This document shows positions 48,055 through 56,981 of a DNA stretch of 64,000 bases, piece by piece. Source of the stretch: Pseudomonadota bacterium (lineage in GTDB: Bacteria; Pseudomonadota; Gammaproteobacteria; Burkholderiales; Gallionellaceae); contig JAJXVB010000002.1 in assembly GCA_021782365.1 (NCBI GenBank), positions 62,001 to 126,000 of the forward strand, written 5' to 3'. The translations under genes and the position numbers were made by a program. The notes under the pieces were generated by a model. That model was not told the origin of the DNA. It saw only the letters and a list, made by a program, of their open reading frames with translations, and made no database searches. Numbering within the stretch: position 1 is the first letter of the stretch; each line of letters begins with the position of its first letter.

Positions 48055-48963
48055 ATGATGCATGTCAGCCTTCGTCAACTGCGAGCCTTCGAGGCTGTGG
48101 CACGCCTGAGGAGTTTTTCTCGGGCGGCGGAGGAACTGCATGTCACGCAGCCGACGGTGTCCAAACAGATTCGTCTGCTGCATGAAGAGGTAGGGCTGCC
48201 GCTGCTGGAGCAGATCGGCAAGAAGGTCTTTCTTACCGAGGCCGGCGAGCAGCTATACGCTACCTGTGCCGATTGGCTGGAAACTTGGGGGAGCTTCGAG
48301 CAGAGCATTGCCGACCTTAAGGGTATCAAGCAGGGCCGGTTGCGGGTCGCGGCGGTGACCACCACAAAATACTTCATGCCGAGGCTGTTAGGTCCGTTTT
48401 GCGCGCAGTATCCAGGCATTGATATTGCACTGGAGGTGGTGAACCGCGATCGCCTGCTTGAACGCTTGCTGCGCAATCAGGATGACCTATACGTGATGGG
48501 TGTGCCGCCGGAAAACCTCGATATCGAATGCGAGCCTTTTATGGAAAATCCATTGGTGATCCTGGCGCCTGCGACGCACCCGATGGCGCATCTCAATAAC
48601 CTCTCTTTTACGGATATCGCCAATGAACCCTTCATTGTTCGCGAAAGAGGATCCGGTACACGACTTACCGTTGAGCGCGCATTTCAGGAACGCAATTTGC
48701 TGCTGAAGATAAAAATGGAGTTGGGCAGCAATGAGGCGATCAAACAGGCTGTCGCCGGCGGGCTGGGATTGGCACTGTTATCTCAGAGTACGCTGGGTCT
48801 CGATGCCAGTCAGAAGGAAGTGGCTGTTCTTGATGTCGAGGGTTTCCCGATCAAGCGCTCATGGTATGTAGTTCGTCCGCGTGGCAAACAGCTATCGGTT
48901 GTTGCGAATGCATTCCTGGATTTTCTTCGTGGTCACGTGCAATTGCTTGTGCCTCGAAGTTAA
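48055..48963 (+). CDS. LysR-family regulator, CbbR-like, divergent from dabB2
   Basis: About 302 residues: winged helix-turn-helix (LRQLRAFEAVARLRSFSRAA, then VTQPTVS) and a substrate-binding domain with the GSGTRLT segment shared by the other two LysR proteins here. I choose ATG at 48055 because AAGGA lies 8 bases upstream; an open frame reaches 47995 but that ATG is inside the operator site. It probably controls the second DAB operon. Confidence 0.9.
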   Translation: MMHVSLRQLRAFEAVARLRSFSRAAEELHVTQPTVSKQIRLLHEEVGLPLLEQIGKKVFLTEAGEQLYATCADWLETWGSFEQSIADLKGIKQGRLRVAAVTTTKYFMPRLLGPFCAQYPGIDIALEVVNRDRLLERLLRNQDDLYVMGVPPENLDIECEPFMENPLVILAPATHPMAHLNNLSFTDIANEPFIVRERGSGTRLTVERAFQERNLLLKIKMELGSNEAIKQAVAGGLGLALLSQSTLGLDASQKEVAVLDVEGFPIKRSWYVVRPRGKQLSVVANAFLDFLRGHVQLLVPRS

Positions 48964-49086
48964 ACCCAAATTTCCACTAGCCCGATTGTGATAGCATGAA
49001 ACGTGAGGCATGCGCAGTGAATTTGGATCGTGGTTATTGATATACATCAGTGTAACATGATGGTTTATTGTTTTTTTTAGAATTCC

Positions 49087-49260
49087 ATGTCTGGTGGTGA
49101 CTTTGAGATCAAATTCACAAATCGTGAAGTCACCGCGTGGGGCGGGCTGGCGTTGATGACGCGAATGCTAAATCAAATGGCGTTTCGGCGGGTGGTAAAC
49201 GGATGGGATTTACCTCAACTAGACTCCAATCGAGGCTACTCTCCAGCGCAATTGGATTGA
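49087..49260 (+). pseudogene. Transposase N-terminal remnant, IS1380-like
   Basis: A 57-codon frame starting MSGGDFEIKFTNREVTAWGG and ending SNRGYSPAQLD then stop. The GGLALMTRML and SNRGYSPAQL segments resemble the start of IS1380-type transposases, which run to about 400-500 residues, so only a fragment remains. The rest of the 423-bp gap (48964-49386) between the LysR and nitroreductase genes shows no other gene; 49261-49386 may be further decayed sequence. Confidence 0.6.
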
Positions 49261-49386
49261 GCGGTAGCTCCATTCTCTCAAATGTTGGAGCCTCCTCAAA
49301 ACCCGGGGTGGCTCAGGTCACTGCCTTGCTGTTAGCAATGGCCGAACAGCGAGCCTTTGAAAAAATACCAGCGGCCGGTTCGTTGG

Positions 49387-49971
49387 CTAAAGTATTTTTG
49401 CAGCCTCGTCAAAAGTGAGCCTCGGGCTTCTGGGAAAAAGCTTCGTCGCATCGCCGTAACCCAGGTTGATCAGGAAGTTCGACTTGATCGATGTGCCGGC
49501 AAAGAATTCCTGATCGACTTTTGCATTGTCGAAGCCTGACATGGGCCCGGCATCCAGGCCAAGAGCGCGAGCGGCGATGATGAGGTAGGCGCCTTGCAGT
49601 GTTGCGTTTCTGAAAGCGGTGGTGTCGATCAGCGGCTGGTTTCCAGTGAACCATGAACGGGCGTCGGTGTGCGGAAAAAGATGCGGCAGCTTCTCGTAGA
49701 ACTCGTGATCCTGCGCGATGATCGCAGTGACTGGTGCGGTGCGAGTCTTCTCCTCGTTGCCGGGTATCATGGCTGGCAAGAGGCGTTTCTTTGCTTCATC
49801 GCTTTTCACGAAGACGATGCGCGCAGGGCTCGAGTTTGCGCTGGTCGGCGCCCATTTCATAAGATCATAGATCTGGCGCAGCAGCTCGTCGCTGACAGGC
49901 TTGTCCTGCCACCCGTTGTGGGTGCGGGCGGAACGGAAGAGGATGTCTAGGCTTTGTTCGTCGAGCTGCAT
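49387..49971 (-). CDS. Nitroreductase-family FMN oxidoreductase (RutE/malonic semialdehyde reductase-like)
   Basis: 194 residues with nitroreductase motifs: [18 protein letters not shown] (FMN binding), [14 protein letters not shown] and [18 protein letters not shown]. It resembles the RutE/HadB-like subgroup that reduces malonic semialdehyde or other small aldehydes; the substrate here is unknown. It lies 26 bp after the sulfide:quinone oxidoreductase gene on the same strand and may be co-transcribed. Confidence 0.88.
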   Translation of the reverse strand: MQLDEQSLDILFRSARTHNGWQDKPVSDELLRQIYDLMKWAPTSANSSPARIVFVKSDEAKKRLLPAMIPGNEEKTRTAPVTAIIAQDHEFYEKLPHLFPHTDARSWFTGNQPLIDTTAFRNATLQGAYLIIAARALGLDAGPMSGFDNAKVDQEFFAGTSIKSNFLINLGYGDATKLFPRSPRLTFDEAAKIL

Positions 49972-49997
49972 GCGGATTCCTTGTGTCGTTGGTTTGG

Positions 49998-51266
49998 TTA
50001 TTTGAGCTTCTCTATGCCCATCATCTTGAGGATGCTGCCCTCATAGAAAGGCTCGGAGGTGCCCTTTTTCATCTTGCGTATGAAATATTTCTCGAATGCG
50101 ATCTTGGCCAGATGCACCCACTTGCCTTCTGAAAACCAGTTCACATTGCGCGGCGGAATCTGAGGCACGGCGACGAATGCAACGCCGCTGTCACCGAAGT
50201 CGGCAAGGCAGATCGCGTTCCATGTGCCTTCCTTGTCAGGCGTGCCGCCGGTCAGTTCTGCATGAATGTTGTATACGGTTGCAGTGACCATGGATTCAAT
50301 CATGTAGCCTGTCTTGGGCGTGCCGACCGGGATGGGGGTGGGCTCGACGGGAGGGATCGCAACGCAGACGCCAACGGAAAAGATGTTTTTGTATTTGGGA
50401 TTGCGCTGGTGCTTGTCCACGATCACGAAGCCGCGCGCCTGTACCAGTCCTTCGATGCCGAACACCGCATCCACCCCCTTGAAGGCGGGCAGCATCATGC
50501 TGTAGTTGAAAGGCAGCTCGTGCTTCTTGATCTCTGCACCCGTATCGTCGTGTTCGGTGACATACATCTTGCCCGCTTCGACTTTCGTCACCTTGGCATT
50601 GCAGATCCACTTGATGTGCTTGTCGCGCATGCCGGATTCCAGAATTCCCTTGGAGTCCCCAACGCCGCCCAGCCCAAGATGGCCGATATAGGGCTCCGCG
50701 GTGACGAATGTCATCGGGACCTTGTTGCGTATCTTTCTGCGGCGCAGGTCGGTTTCCATGATGAAGGCATACTCGTATGCGGGGCCGTAGCAGGATGCGC
50801 CCTGCACGGCACCAACGACGATGGGTCCGGGATTGCTGCAGAAGTTTTCCCATTCTGCATTGGATTTCATCGCGTGGTCTACATGGCATACGGAGTGGGT
50901 GTACCCATTCGGGCCCAGTCCCTCGACTTCGTCGAATGCGAGCTTGGGACCTGTTGCGATGACGAGATAGTCATAGCCTATCGTCTGGCCGTCGTTGAGC
51001 TCCAGCTGATTGTTGTCGGGATGAACGCGCTTGACGCCGCAGGAGATGAAGTCGATGCCCTTGCGTTCGAGATAGGGGCGGATCGGGAAGTCGATCTGGT
51101 CCCGCTCTCGCCATTTGACGCCTAGCCAGGGGTTGGAGGGCATGAAGTTGAAATTCTCGGTGTTCGAAATGACGGTGACCTTGTGCGTCTTGTCCAGCTT
51201 CTCGCGCATTTCGTAGGCTGCGGGCATGCCGCCGATTCCTGCTCCCATGATGACGATGTGTGCCAT
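49998..51266 (-). CDS. sqr: Sulfide:quinone oxidoreductase (type I-like)
   Basis: A 422-residue FAD enzyme. The N-terminal FAD motif is [13 protein letters not shown] (8-20). Cys127 (SVCHVDHA), Cys159 (GASCYGPA) and Cys352 (ICLADFGD) match the catalytic Cys128, Cys160 and Cys356 of the Acidithiobacillus ferrooxidans enzyme, and the C-terminal [17 protein letters not shown] amphipathic segment is typical for membrane attachment. It oxidises sulfide to polysulfide and feeds electrons to quinone, a plausible energy source for the carbon fixation genes. A two-component system lies 80 bp upstream on the same strand. Confidence 0.9.
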   Translation of the reverse strand: MAHIVIMGAGIGGMPAAYEMREKLDKTHKVTVISNTENFNFMPSNPWLGVKWRERDQIDFPIRPYLERKGIDFISCGVKRVHPDNNQLELNDGQTIGYDYLVIATGPKLAFDEVEGLGPNGYTHSVCHVDHAMKSNAEWENFCSNPGPIVVGAVQGASCYGPAYEYAFIMETDLRRRKIRNKVPMTFVTAEPYIGHLGLGGVGDSKGILESGMRDKHIKWICNAKVTKVEAGKMYVTEHDDTGAEIKKHELPFNYSMMLPAFKGVDAVFGIEGLVQARGFVIVDKHQRNPKYKNIFSVGVCVAIPPVEPTPIPVGTPKTGYMIESMVTATVYNIHAELTGGTPDKEGTWNAICLADFGDSGVAFVAVPQIPPRNVNWFSEGKWVHLAKIAFEKYFIRKMKKGTSEPFYEGSILKMMGIEKLK

Positions 51267-51346
51267 TTTCCCCTCCTCTGGTTGACTGTCGATTTGCTGC
51301 CTTGCTGTTCTCCGATTGAAGCTGTTAAAAATTTTGTCTGTTGAAT

Positions 51347-52012
51347 CTACAGGTCGTCGATGCCCTGGGTTTCCTGTTCTTTGGTGAACAGAACCGCAGC
51401 CTTCACACGTGAAGACAGATTCAGCTTGTTCAGGATGTGACGAACATGCTGCTTCACCGTGTCATAGCTGATCTTCAGGTTGAGGGCGATGGCCTTGTTG
51501 CTTTCGCCGCGGGAAAGCAGCTGCAGTATTTCCCGCTCGCGCTCCGTGAGTAGTTTAAGCGAATTTTTCGTCTCCTGCTCGGGTTGTTCGTCGCGCAGCA
51601 TCTCTATCATCTTGACGGTCATCGCCGGGGCTACGACGAGTTCACCTGCGGCGACGCGCCTTATCGCGTCCACGACCTCCTCAGGCGGCATGTCCTTCAG
51701 AAGATATCCGCGCACGCCTGCGCGTATTGCATTCTTGAGGTCTGCATCCGAATCGCTCATGGTGAGCATGATCGCGGGCACGGTGCATTCTTCCTTGCGC
51801 AACTGTTTGAGCAGGGAGATGCCGTCCATCGGCTTCATGCGCAAGTCAACGATCAGAAGATCGGGTTTTTCGTTAAGCATCGTGCGCAGTTCGCCGATGT
51901 TGTCGGTCGTGCCTATCACATCGAAGTCGTAGCAGTTCCCGAGCAGTTCGCTCAATCCCCGCCGGCACAGGCACTGGTCGTCGACCAGTATGATTCTCAG
52001 TTTGTCACTCAT
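51347..52012 (-). CDS. NarL/FixJ-family response regulator
   Basis: 221 residues: receiver domain (IILVDDQ, phospho-acceptor Asp in LIVDLRMKP, Lys in LLKDMPP) and a C-terminal LuxR helix-turn-helix (LTEREREILQLLSRGESNKA). The start at 52012 (MSDKLRI) overlaps the kinase stop by 8 bases and has GGAG upstream. It pairs with the kinase at 52005-53234. Target genes are unknown; neighbouring sqr is a candidate. Confidence 0.92.
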   Translation of the reverse strand: MSDKLRIILVDDQCLCRRGLSELLGNCYDFDVIGTTDNIGELRTMLNEKPDLLIVDLRMKPMDGISLLKQLRKEECTVPAIMLTMSDSDADLKNAIRAGVRGYLLKDMPPEEVVDAIRRVAAGELVVAPAMTVKMIEMLRDEQPEQETKNSLKLLTEREREILQLLSRGESNKAIALNLKISYDTVKQHVRHILNKLNLSSRVKAAVLFTKEQETQGIDDL

Positions 52013-53234
52013 TTGTTGCTCTCCAGTTCGGCGAAGGTTCGGGGAAATACAATTGTACCTGCGTCCCTTGGCCTGTTGCACTTTCCACCTTGATGGTGCC
52101 GCCTATCTGATTTGCCCGTTCGCGCATGATCAGCACGCCATAATGTCCTTCCACCGGCGCGAAGGTGCATGCGCCGCTGCCGTTGTCCTCGATGGTGAAG
52201 ACGTAATAGCCGGCATGGGCATCGACGATCAGGCGCGCATGGGTTGCACCGGAATGGCGCGAGATGTTGTTCAACGCCTCATGAACGATATGATATGTCT
52301 GTATCTCGTGCTCGAGCGGGAGTTCAAGATCGGCCAGATTGTTATGATACTCGAGAGCGATGTTGTTGCGCTTGCGAAATTCGTTGACGAGATCATTCAG
52401 CGCCGCAGACAGACCGCCCCGGTTGATTTCGGATCTGAAGTTGGTGACCAGTTCGCGCGCGTTCTTCTGCGAAATCTCAAGCGCCTCGTCCAGATCGCCT
52501 GCATACTTCTTGGTCATCAGCTTGTTGTTGTTGCGATCGGCCTCGATCAGCATGCTCACGCGCATGCGGGCATAGGTCAGCGTCTGCGACAGGGAGTCGT
52601 GAATGTCATTGGCGATCGCCTGGCGTTCGTTGATCAGTTCTATGCGCCTTGCTTCTCGATTGACATAGGTGTGCTCGATCGCGGCGCTCATCATCTCCGC
52701 CAGCGTCTCTATCCTGTTCCTGTTTTGTATCGCCGATTCGCGGGTCGCATCGAAGAAAATGCTCAGGATGCCAAGCGGTGTGCCGGGCGGGTGGGGCGGC
52801 TTGAGCGGCAAGACGATCAGGGACTGAAAGTGGCGGCCTTCATCTGGGCGATCGGTTCCCGATTCGCACGGGTTAATGTCGATTATCTGAATGTCTCCGC
52901 TTAGCGCAGCGTTGTGGATGTTCTCGCAATTCAGCTCCCTGAAGACCGCTGAGTCTTCCGAAAGTTCTACAGGGAAACCCGATGAACTGATGATCTGCAG
53001 CGTGCGGCCGTCCGGGGATAGAAGGCGCAGAACTGCGGAAGCGGCCCCGGACAGTTTGACGATATTCTCCAGGAAAAGCTGCAACAGGGTCTTGAGCTCT
53101 CCGATACGAGGCGCATGCTGCAAGACCTGTGTTTCATTGCTGGATTCCGGAGGGGTGAATTCAGGCTCGCGCAGCCATAGAAAGCCGCCTTTGGCGTTGC
53201 TCGAGGCGGAACTTTTTTTCTTTCTCATCAACAT
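52005..53234 (-). CDS. NarX-like cytoplasmic sensor histidine kinase with GAF domain
   Basis: 409 residues. An N-terminal GAF-like sensor domain (about 45-190) is followed by a HisKA_3 dimerisation domain with phospho-His in ANDIHDSLSQTLTY, and an HATPase domain (HEALNNISRHSGA, then DNGSG and GHYGVLIMRERA). No membrane segment is visible, so it senses an internal signal. It overlaps its response regulator by 8 bases. Confidence 0.9.
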   Translation of the reverse strand: MLMRKKKSSASSNAKGGFLWLREPEFTPPESSNETQVLQHAPRIGELKTLLQLFLENIVKLSGAASAVLRLLSPDGRTLQIISSSGFPVELSEDSAVFRELNCENIHNAALSGDIQIIDINPCESGTDRPDEGRHFQSLIVLPLKPPHPPGTPLGILSIFFDATRESAIQNRNRIETLAEMMSAAIEHTYVNREARRIELINERQAIANDIHDSLSQTLTYARMRVSMLIEADRNNNKLMTKKYAGDLDEALEISQKNARELVTNFRSEINRGGLSAALNDLVNEFRKRNNIALEYHNNLADLELPLEHEIQTYHIVHEALNNISRHSGATHARLIVDAHAGYYVFTIEDNGSGACTFAPVEGHYGVLIMRERANQIGGTIKVESATGQGTQVQLYFPEPSPNWRATNE

Positions 53235-53539
53235 GATATCAATTGCATCAAAAAATAAATTTGGTCGGGTTGATGCGGTTTCCCGATCAACCTGGTCAGA
53301 TTATACAACGAGGTTCAACACTGTAGAGTTATAACCCTTGTTACCCGATGGAGTTATAGACAGAGGAGAGGGCGATTCCGCCTGGTGTCTGACAATGCGA
53401 TGCGGGGTCGATGCGATGAAGCAGGATGAAAAATGGCACTGGTTGATGCGCGGCTGTTATAGTAAGATCGAATGGAGCCCGATTTGCAGGGGGCGGACCG
53501 ATTGATGCGATGCATGGCGCCAGCCATGCGGTATAAGAA
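53235..53539. other. 305-bp intergenic region between the kinase gene and the yfcE-like gene
   Basis: No gene is evident. It contains the divergent start regions and, at 53512-53529, a perfect 7-bp hairpin (gcatggc/gccatgc, 4-base loop) ending 10 bases before the yfcE-like ATG. AT-rich sequence near 53240-53270 is a plausible promoter area for the kinase gene; no clear hexamers were found. Confidence 0.5.
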
Positions 53540-54067
53540 ATGAAAATCTGCATTGTTTCTGACAGCCATGATAGAGCAGAGCCGCTTGCGAATGCGATCG
53601 CAAGGGCGCAGTCCATGGGCGCGGAGACGGTGATCCACTGCGGAGACCTGATCGGCGCAAATACGCTGCGCACATCCCTCAAACTCGGCATTCCTTTGCA
53701 TGTGGTTCACGGCAACAATGTCGGCGACCAGATGGCATTGCACCGAATGATGAGCAAGTACGGCTCGCTATTCACCTATCACGGACACGATGCAGAGCTT
53801 GAGCTCTGTGGGCGGCGCATTTTCGCAACGCATTATCCGCATTACGGCCGCGCGATGGCGTGTACCGGAGATTACGATCTGGTGTGCTGCGGGCATAGCC
53901 ATGTCGCGGAAATCGTACAGCAGCCAAACATACTCGGCGGGGAAACCATGCTGGTGAACCCTGGTTCTGTTTCCGGAATCGGTGCGCCGGGAGTGGAAGA
54001 AGCGTTCACCTGGATATTGGGTGATCTTGATAACATGAGGTTTGAAATACATACTTTGAAACACTGA
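53540..54067 (+). CDS. YfcE/MJ0936-family metallophosphoesterase
   Basis: 175 residues with the full metal-binding series: SDSHD (7-11), HCGDL, HGNN, THYPHYG and GHSH. The family hydrolyses phosphodiesters in vitro; the physiological substrate is unknown. It has no Shine-Dalgarno and sits just after a 7-bp hairpin. Confidence 0.9.
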   Translation: MKICIVSDSHDRAEPLANAIARAQSMGAETVIHCGDLIGANTLRTSLKLGIPLHVVHGNNVGDQMALHRMMSKYGSLFTYHGHDAELELCGRRIFATHYPHYGRAMACTGDYDLVCCGHSHVAEIVQQPNILGGETMLVNPGSVSGIGAPGVEEAFTWILGDLDNMRFEIHTLKH

Positions 54068-54115
54068 GCAACACTGGCGCACCGCTGATTATCGCAATCA
54101 ATTACGGAGGTTCAC

Positions 54116-54229
54116 GTGACAGCTTCAATAGCAACCAACCAGACCATCCTGGGCGGCACGGCCAAGCAGGCGGGGCTCGATGGCAATGTGCTGCACCTGC
54201 AAAAACTGCTGGATATCGCATCCAAATGA
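54116..54229 (+). CDS. Possible 37-residue leader protein upstream of the rhodanese gene
   Basis: A GTG-start frame (MTASIATNQTILGG, ending KLLDIASK) with GGAGG 5 bases upstream, the best ribosome site in this area. Its stop lies 4 bases before the rhodanese ATG, which has no ribosome site of its own, so translation may be coupled. I recognise no family. Confidence 0.5.
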   Translation: MTASIATNQTILGGTAKQAGLDGNVLHLQKLLDIASK

Positions 54230-54233
54230 TCTT

Positions 54234-54620
54234 ATGCAAAATCTGACGCCGATAGAAGCGCACAAGTTCCTGCAAGACAATCCGGAGGCGGTGTTCATCG
54301 ATGTGCGAAGCGAGATGGAATACATGTTCATCGGGCATCCCGAGGGTTGCATCTGGATCCCCTGGGTGGACGGGCCGGAGTGGGATCTCAATCCGAATTT
54401 TATCGCCCAGGTCAAGAAGGCGGCGAGCCTCAATCGCCCGGTGGTGCTGATCTGCCGCTCTGGACGCCGCTCAATGGATGCCGGCATTGCATTGGAGCAG
54501 GCGGGGCTGACGGATGTTTACAATGTGATGCACGGCTTCGAGGGGGAACTCGACGAGCATCATCACCGCAATTCGTGCAACGGCTGGCGCTTTGACGGCC
54601 TGCCCTGGGCGCAGACCTGA
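54234..54620 (+). CDS. Single-domain rhodanese (sulfurtransferase)
   Basis: 128 residues. The rhodanese signature VFIDVRSEMEY and the active-site loop CRSGRRS, with catalytic Cys, are present. It transfers sulfane sulfur from a donor such as thiosulfate or persulfide. I start at 54234 (MQNLTPIEAHKF); an earlier ATG at 54180 overlaps the upstream small frame. Sulfide oxidation nearby makes a role in sulfur handling plausible. Confidence 0.9.
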   Translation: MQNLTPIEAHKFLQDNPEAVFIDVRSEMEYMFIGHPEGCIWIPWVDGPEWDLNPNFIAQVKKAASLNRPVVLICRSGRRSMDAGIALEQAGLTDVYNVMHGFEGELDEHHHRNSCNGWRFDGLPWAQT

Positions 54621-54637
54621 TTTTTCATTGGAAGAGC

Positions 54638-55033
54638 GTGAGCATTCCGGATTTTACCGAAGCAGAGCGAGAAGTCGTCAGTGCAGAATTGCAGAAGCGT
54701 TATGGCAAAAAGGTTGCGCTGGAACTTGCCGATAGCGAATTGCAGCTCGATTCCGCAGCCGATGAGCTGACCCTTTGTCCTGTCTTGTACTGGAGCGAGA
54801 GGGGTGCTCATTTCGTGATATGCAAGGTTGGAAACGGGCGTTTCCGCTGCCAGTTCTTCTATTCAGATGCAGACCAGTATGGGACAGGGAAGGATGAATA
54901 CCAGGGTTTGCATACCTGTGTGGTGACGCTCTTGCAGGTGCAGGCAGATCACGAACGCCAGCTTTCGAATACTTCAGCCGGCGCGACAGCCGCAAATCCT
55001 GGCGATGAATACGACGGGCCGCTCGTGATGTGA
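54638..55033 (+). CDS. Hypothetical protein, 131 residues
   Basis: Not recognised. It starts with GTG (GAAGAG upstream), is acidic, and has an alternating beta-rich middle (VLYWSERGAHFVICKVGNG) and a disordered tail. It follows the rhodanese by 17 bp and is likely co-transcribed; convergent with dksA. Confidence 0.65.
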   Translation: MSIPDFTEAEREVVSAELQKRYGKKVALELADSELQLDSAADELTLCPVLYWSERGAHFVICKVGNGRFRCQFFYSDADQYGTGKDEYQGLHTCVVTLLQVQADHERQLSNTSAGATAANPGDEYDGPLVM

Positions 55034-55074
55034 GTGGCCTGAAGCAGGAGTGCTGAGCCCTCCTGCCAGCGAGA

Positions 55075-55497
55075 TCATTTGGCCATTTGCTTTTCGCGGA
55101 TCTCGTCCAGGGACTTGCAGTCTATGCATTGCGTGGCGGTCGGGCGCGCCTCAAGCCGGCTTAGTCCGATTTCGATCCCGCAATTTTCGCAATAGCCATA
55201 TTCGTCCGCATCGATCCTGCTTAACATCTCGTCGATCTTCTTGATCAGCTTGCGCTCCCTGTCGCGGTTGCGAAGCTCGAGGCTGATGTCGGATTCCTGG
55301 GTTGCGCGATCGTTTGGATCCGCGAATACGGTGGCTTCGTCCTGCATCGTGTGCACGGTTCGATCGATATCTTCACCCAGGCCTGACTTGATCTGCAGCA
55401 AAATGCGCCGGAAATGCTCGCGCTGTTGCGGGTTCATGTATGCCTCGCCCTTCTTGGCTTTGTATGGGGCGATGGGTTTCAACGATGATTGCGGCAT
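55075..55497 (-). CDS. dksA: RNA polymerase-binding transcription factor DksA
   Basis: 140 residues: a coiled-coil with the DPNDRATQESD tip (including the Asp pair that enters the RNA polymerase secondary channel) and a four-Cys zinc finger (CENC and CIDC). It acts with ppGpp in the stringent response, lowering rRNA and raising biosynthetic transcription. Confidence 0.94.
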   Translation of the reverse strand: MPQSSLKPIAPYKAKKGEAYMNPQQREHFRRILLQIKSGLGEDIDRTVHTMQDEATVFADPNDRATQESDISLELRNRDRERKLIKKIDEMLSRIDADEYGYCENCGIEIGLSRLEARPTATQCIDCKSLDEIREKQMAK

Positions 55498-55564
55498 TGT
55501 ACGTCTCCAACGAGAAAAAATTTGAGTCCGCTTTAATACCAGAAAGCGGCATGAAGGGCAACTG

Positions 55565-56281
55565 TTAATCTGATGCCAGCATTAAAAAAATACTCGGGCG
55601 CTTCTTTAAATCGGGGGCTGCGATGCGCTTCCATTCGGCTATGCTTCGGGTTTTTATCTCCTCTGTCGCCAGGGTGATGTCGGTCGCTATGCAAAGGCGG
55701 GTATCCGGTCTGCACTGTGCAAGCAGTGCCGAAAACATCTTGTCGTTGCGGTATGGCGTCTCGATGAACATCTGGGTCTGCCTGCGTCTGAAGGACTCGG
55801 TTTCCAGCGCTGCAATCGCCTTGTTTCTGTCAGCCTGCTCTATCGGCAGATAGCCGTGAAAGGCGAAGCATTGGCCGTTTAGTCCTGATGCCATCAAGGC
55901 CAGGAAGATCGAAGACGGGCCGACCAGGGGAATGACGCGTATGTTTTTCTGATGGGCAAGCGCTACGAGGTCTGCTCCAGGATCTGCGATGCCGGGGCAT
56001 CCTGCCTCGGAAATCAGCCCAACGTCCTTGCCTTCTAGCAGTGGCGCTATGAGTGCGGGAAGTTCGTTAGCCTTGGTGTGCTCGTTGAGCGTTGTAAAAT
56101 CGAGAGACTGGATTGCATTTATATGCCTAATCGATGAGAGAAACTGGCGCGCGGACTTGGGTTCCTCGACGACATAGTGTTGCAGTTTGCGCGCGATGTC
56201 GATGGCGTGGCTGGGTAAAACCCGATCGGCCTGCATGTCTCCCAGCGTGCAGGGGATGAGGTATAGCGTGCCCCTGGTCAT
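55565..56281 (-). CDS. RsmI-like SAM-dependent methyltransferase
   Basis: 238 residues of the tetrapyrrole-methylase/RsmI fold: LYLIPCTLGD at the start, ISEAGCPGIADPGADLV, VGPSSIFLALMASGL and ETPYRNDKM. It is shorter than RsmI (about 280) and belongs to the family of shorter paralogues whose target is unknown. It ends 2 bp after maf begins its downstream end, so the pair is likely co-transcribed. Confidence 0.85.
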   Translation of the reverse strand: MTRGTLYLIPCTLGDMQADRVLPSHAIDIARKLQHYVVEEPKSARQFLSSIRHINAIQSLDFTTLNEHTKANELPALIAPLLEGKDVGLISEAGCPGIADPGADLVALAHQKNIRVIPLVGPSSIFLALMASGLNGQCFAFHGYLPIEQADRNKAIAALETESFRRRQTQMFIETPYRNDKMFSALLAQCRPDTRLCIATDITLATEEIKTRSIAEWKRIAAPDLKKRPSIFLMLASD

Positions 56282-56283
56282 GC

Positions 56284-56868
56284 TCAGAAGAGCCTCACGC
56301 CTTCGTTGCGCAGCATCTTGGTGAGCAGGATGAGGGGAAGCCCTATCAGCGCGTTCGGATCGTCTCCTCGCATGCTGCTCATCAGGGCGATGCCCAGCCC
56401 CTCGGATTTTGCGCTGCCTGCGCAGTTGTAGGGCTGCTCCTTTTCAAGGTAGGCTTCGATCTCCGCATCGTTGAGATCGCGAAGCGTGACCTGGTTTTCT
56501 GCGACTTCGGTCTGCATATGGCCGTTTTTCGTGTTGAGCAATGTGAGCGCGGTGTAGAAAGAGGTCGTCTTGCCGCGCATGCTGCGAAGCTGTCTGACCG
56601 CATTGTCGTGTGTGAGCGGTTTGCCGATTTGCGCTCCTTCAAGGAGTGCGACCTGATCCGACCCGATGATCAGCGCATCCGGATAGTTTGCGGCCACTGC
56701 CGCGGCTTTTTCCTTCGAGAGGCGCATCGAGGTGGCGCGCGCTGATTCGTCAGGCCATGGCGTTTCATCGATGTCGGGGGATGCAGTGACAAACGGAAGC
56801 TTCAGTCTTTTCAGCAATTCGCTGCGGTATGGCGAGGTGGAGGCTAAAACCAGCAACTGGGGGCTCAA
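56284..56868 (-). CDS. Maf-family nucleoside triphosphate pyrophosphatase (YceF-like)
   Basis: 194 residues with Maf signatures LASTSPYRSELLKRL and SPDIDETPWP, then IGSDQVALL. YceF-type Maf proteins hydrolyse modified nucleotides such as m7GTP. Divergent from yceD with 113 bp between starts, as in many Proteobacteria. Confidence 0.92.
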   Translation of the reverse strand: MSPQLLVLASTSPYRSELLKRLKLPFVTASPDIDETPWPDESARATSMRLSKEKAAAVAANYPDALIIGSDQVALLEGAQIGKPLTHDNAVRQLRSMRGKTTSFYTALTLLNTKNGHMQTEVAENQVTLRDLNDAEIEAYLEKEQPYNCAGSAKSEGLGIALMSSMRGDDPNALIGLPLILLTKMLRNEGVRLF

Positions 56869-56943
56869 GTCATTTCCTTAGTCATCTAAATGCGGGCTGA
56901 AATGTAACTGCAAATAAATCGTTCTGCAATGATGCACTGAATT

Positions 56944-56972
56944 TTGACAGAATGCCGCAAAAATTATAAGAT
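56944..56972 (+). promoter_or_regulatory. Strong sigma-70 promoter for yceD-rpmF-plsX-fab
   Basis: A perfect -35 TTGACA (56944-56949), a 17-bp spacer and -10 TAAGAT (56967-56972). The expected transcription start is 2-3 bases before the yceD ATG at 56982, so the mRNA would be leaderless or nearly so. Confidence 0.7.
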
Positions 56973-56981
56973 GCGCGGCTC

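Noticed and set aside
49137..49418. Plus-strand frame of 93 codons over the transposase remnant
   Set aside because: It is out of frame with the recognisable transposase segment and runs into the nitroreductase gene; the composition is not protein-like.
53341..53743. Minus-strand frames opposite the yfcE-like gene start
   Set aside because: They overlap the conserved metallophosphoesterase and have no ribosome site or family features.
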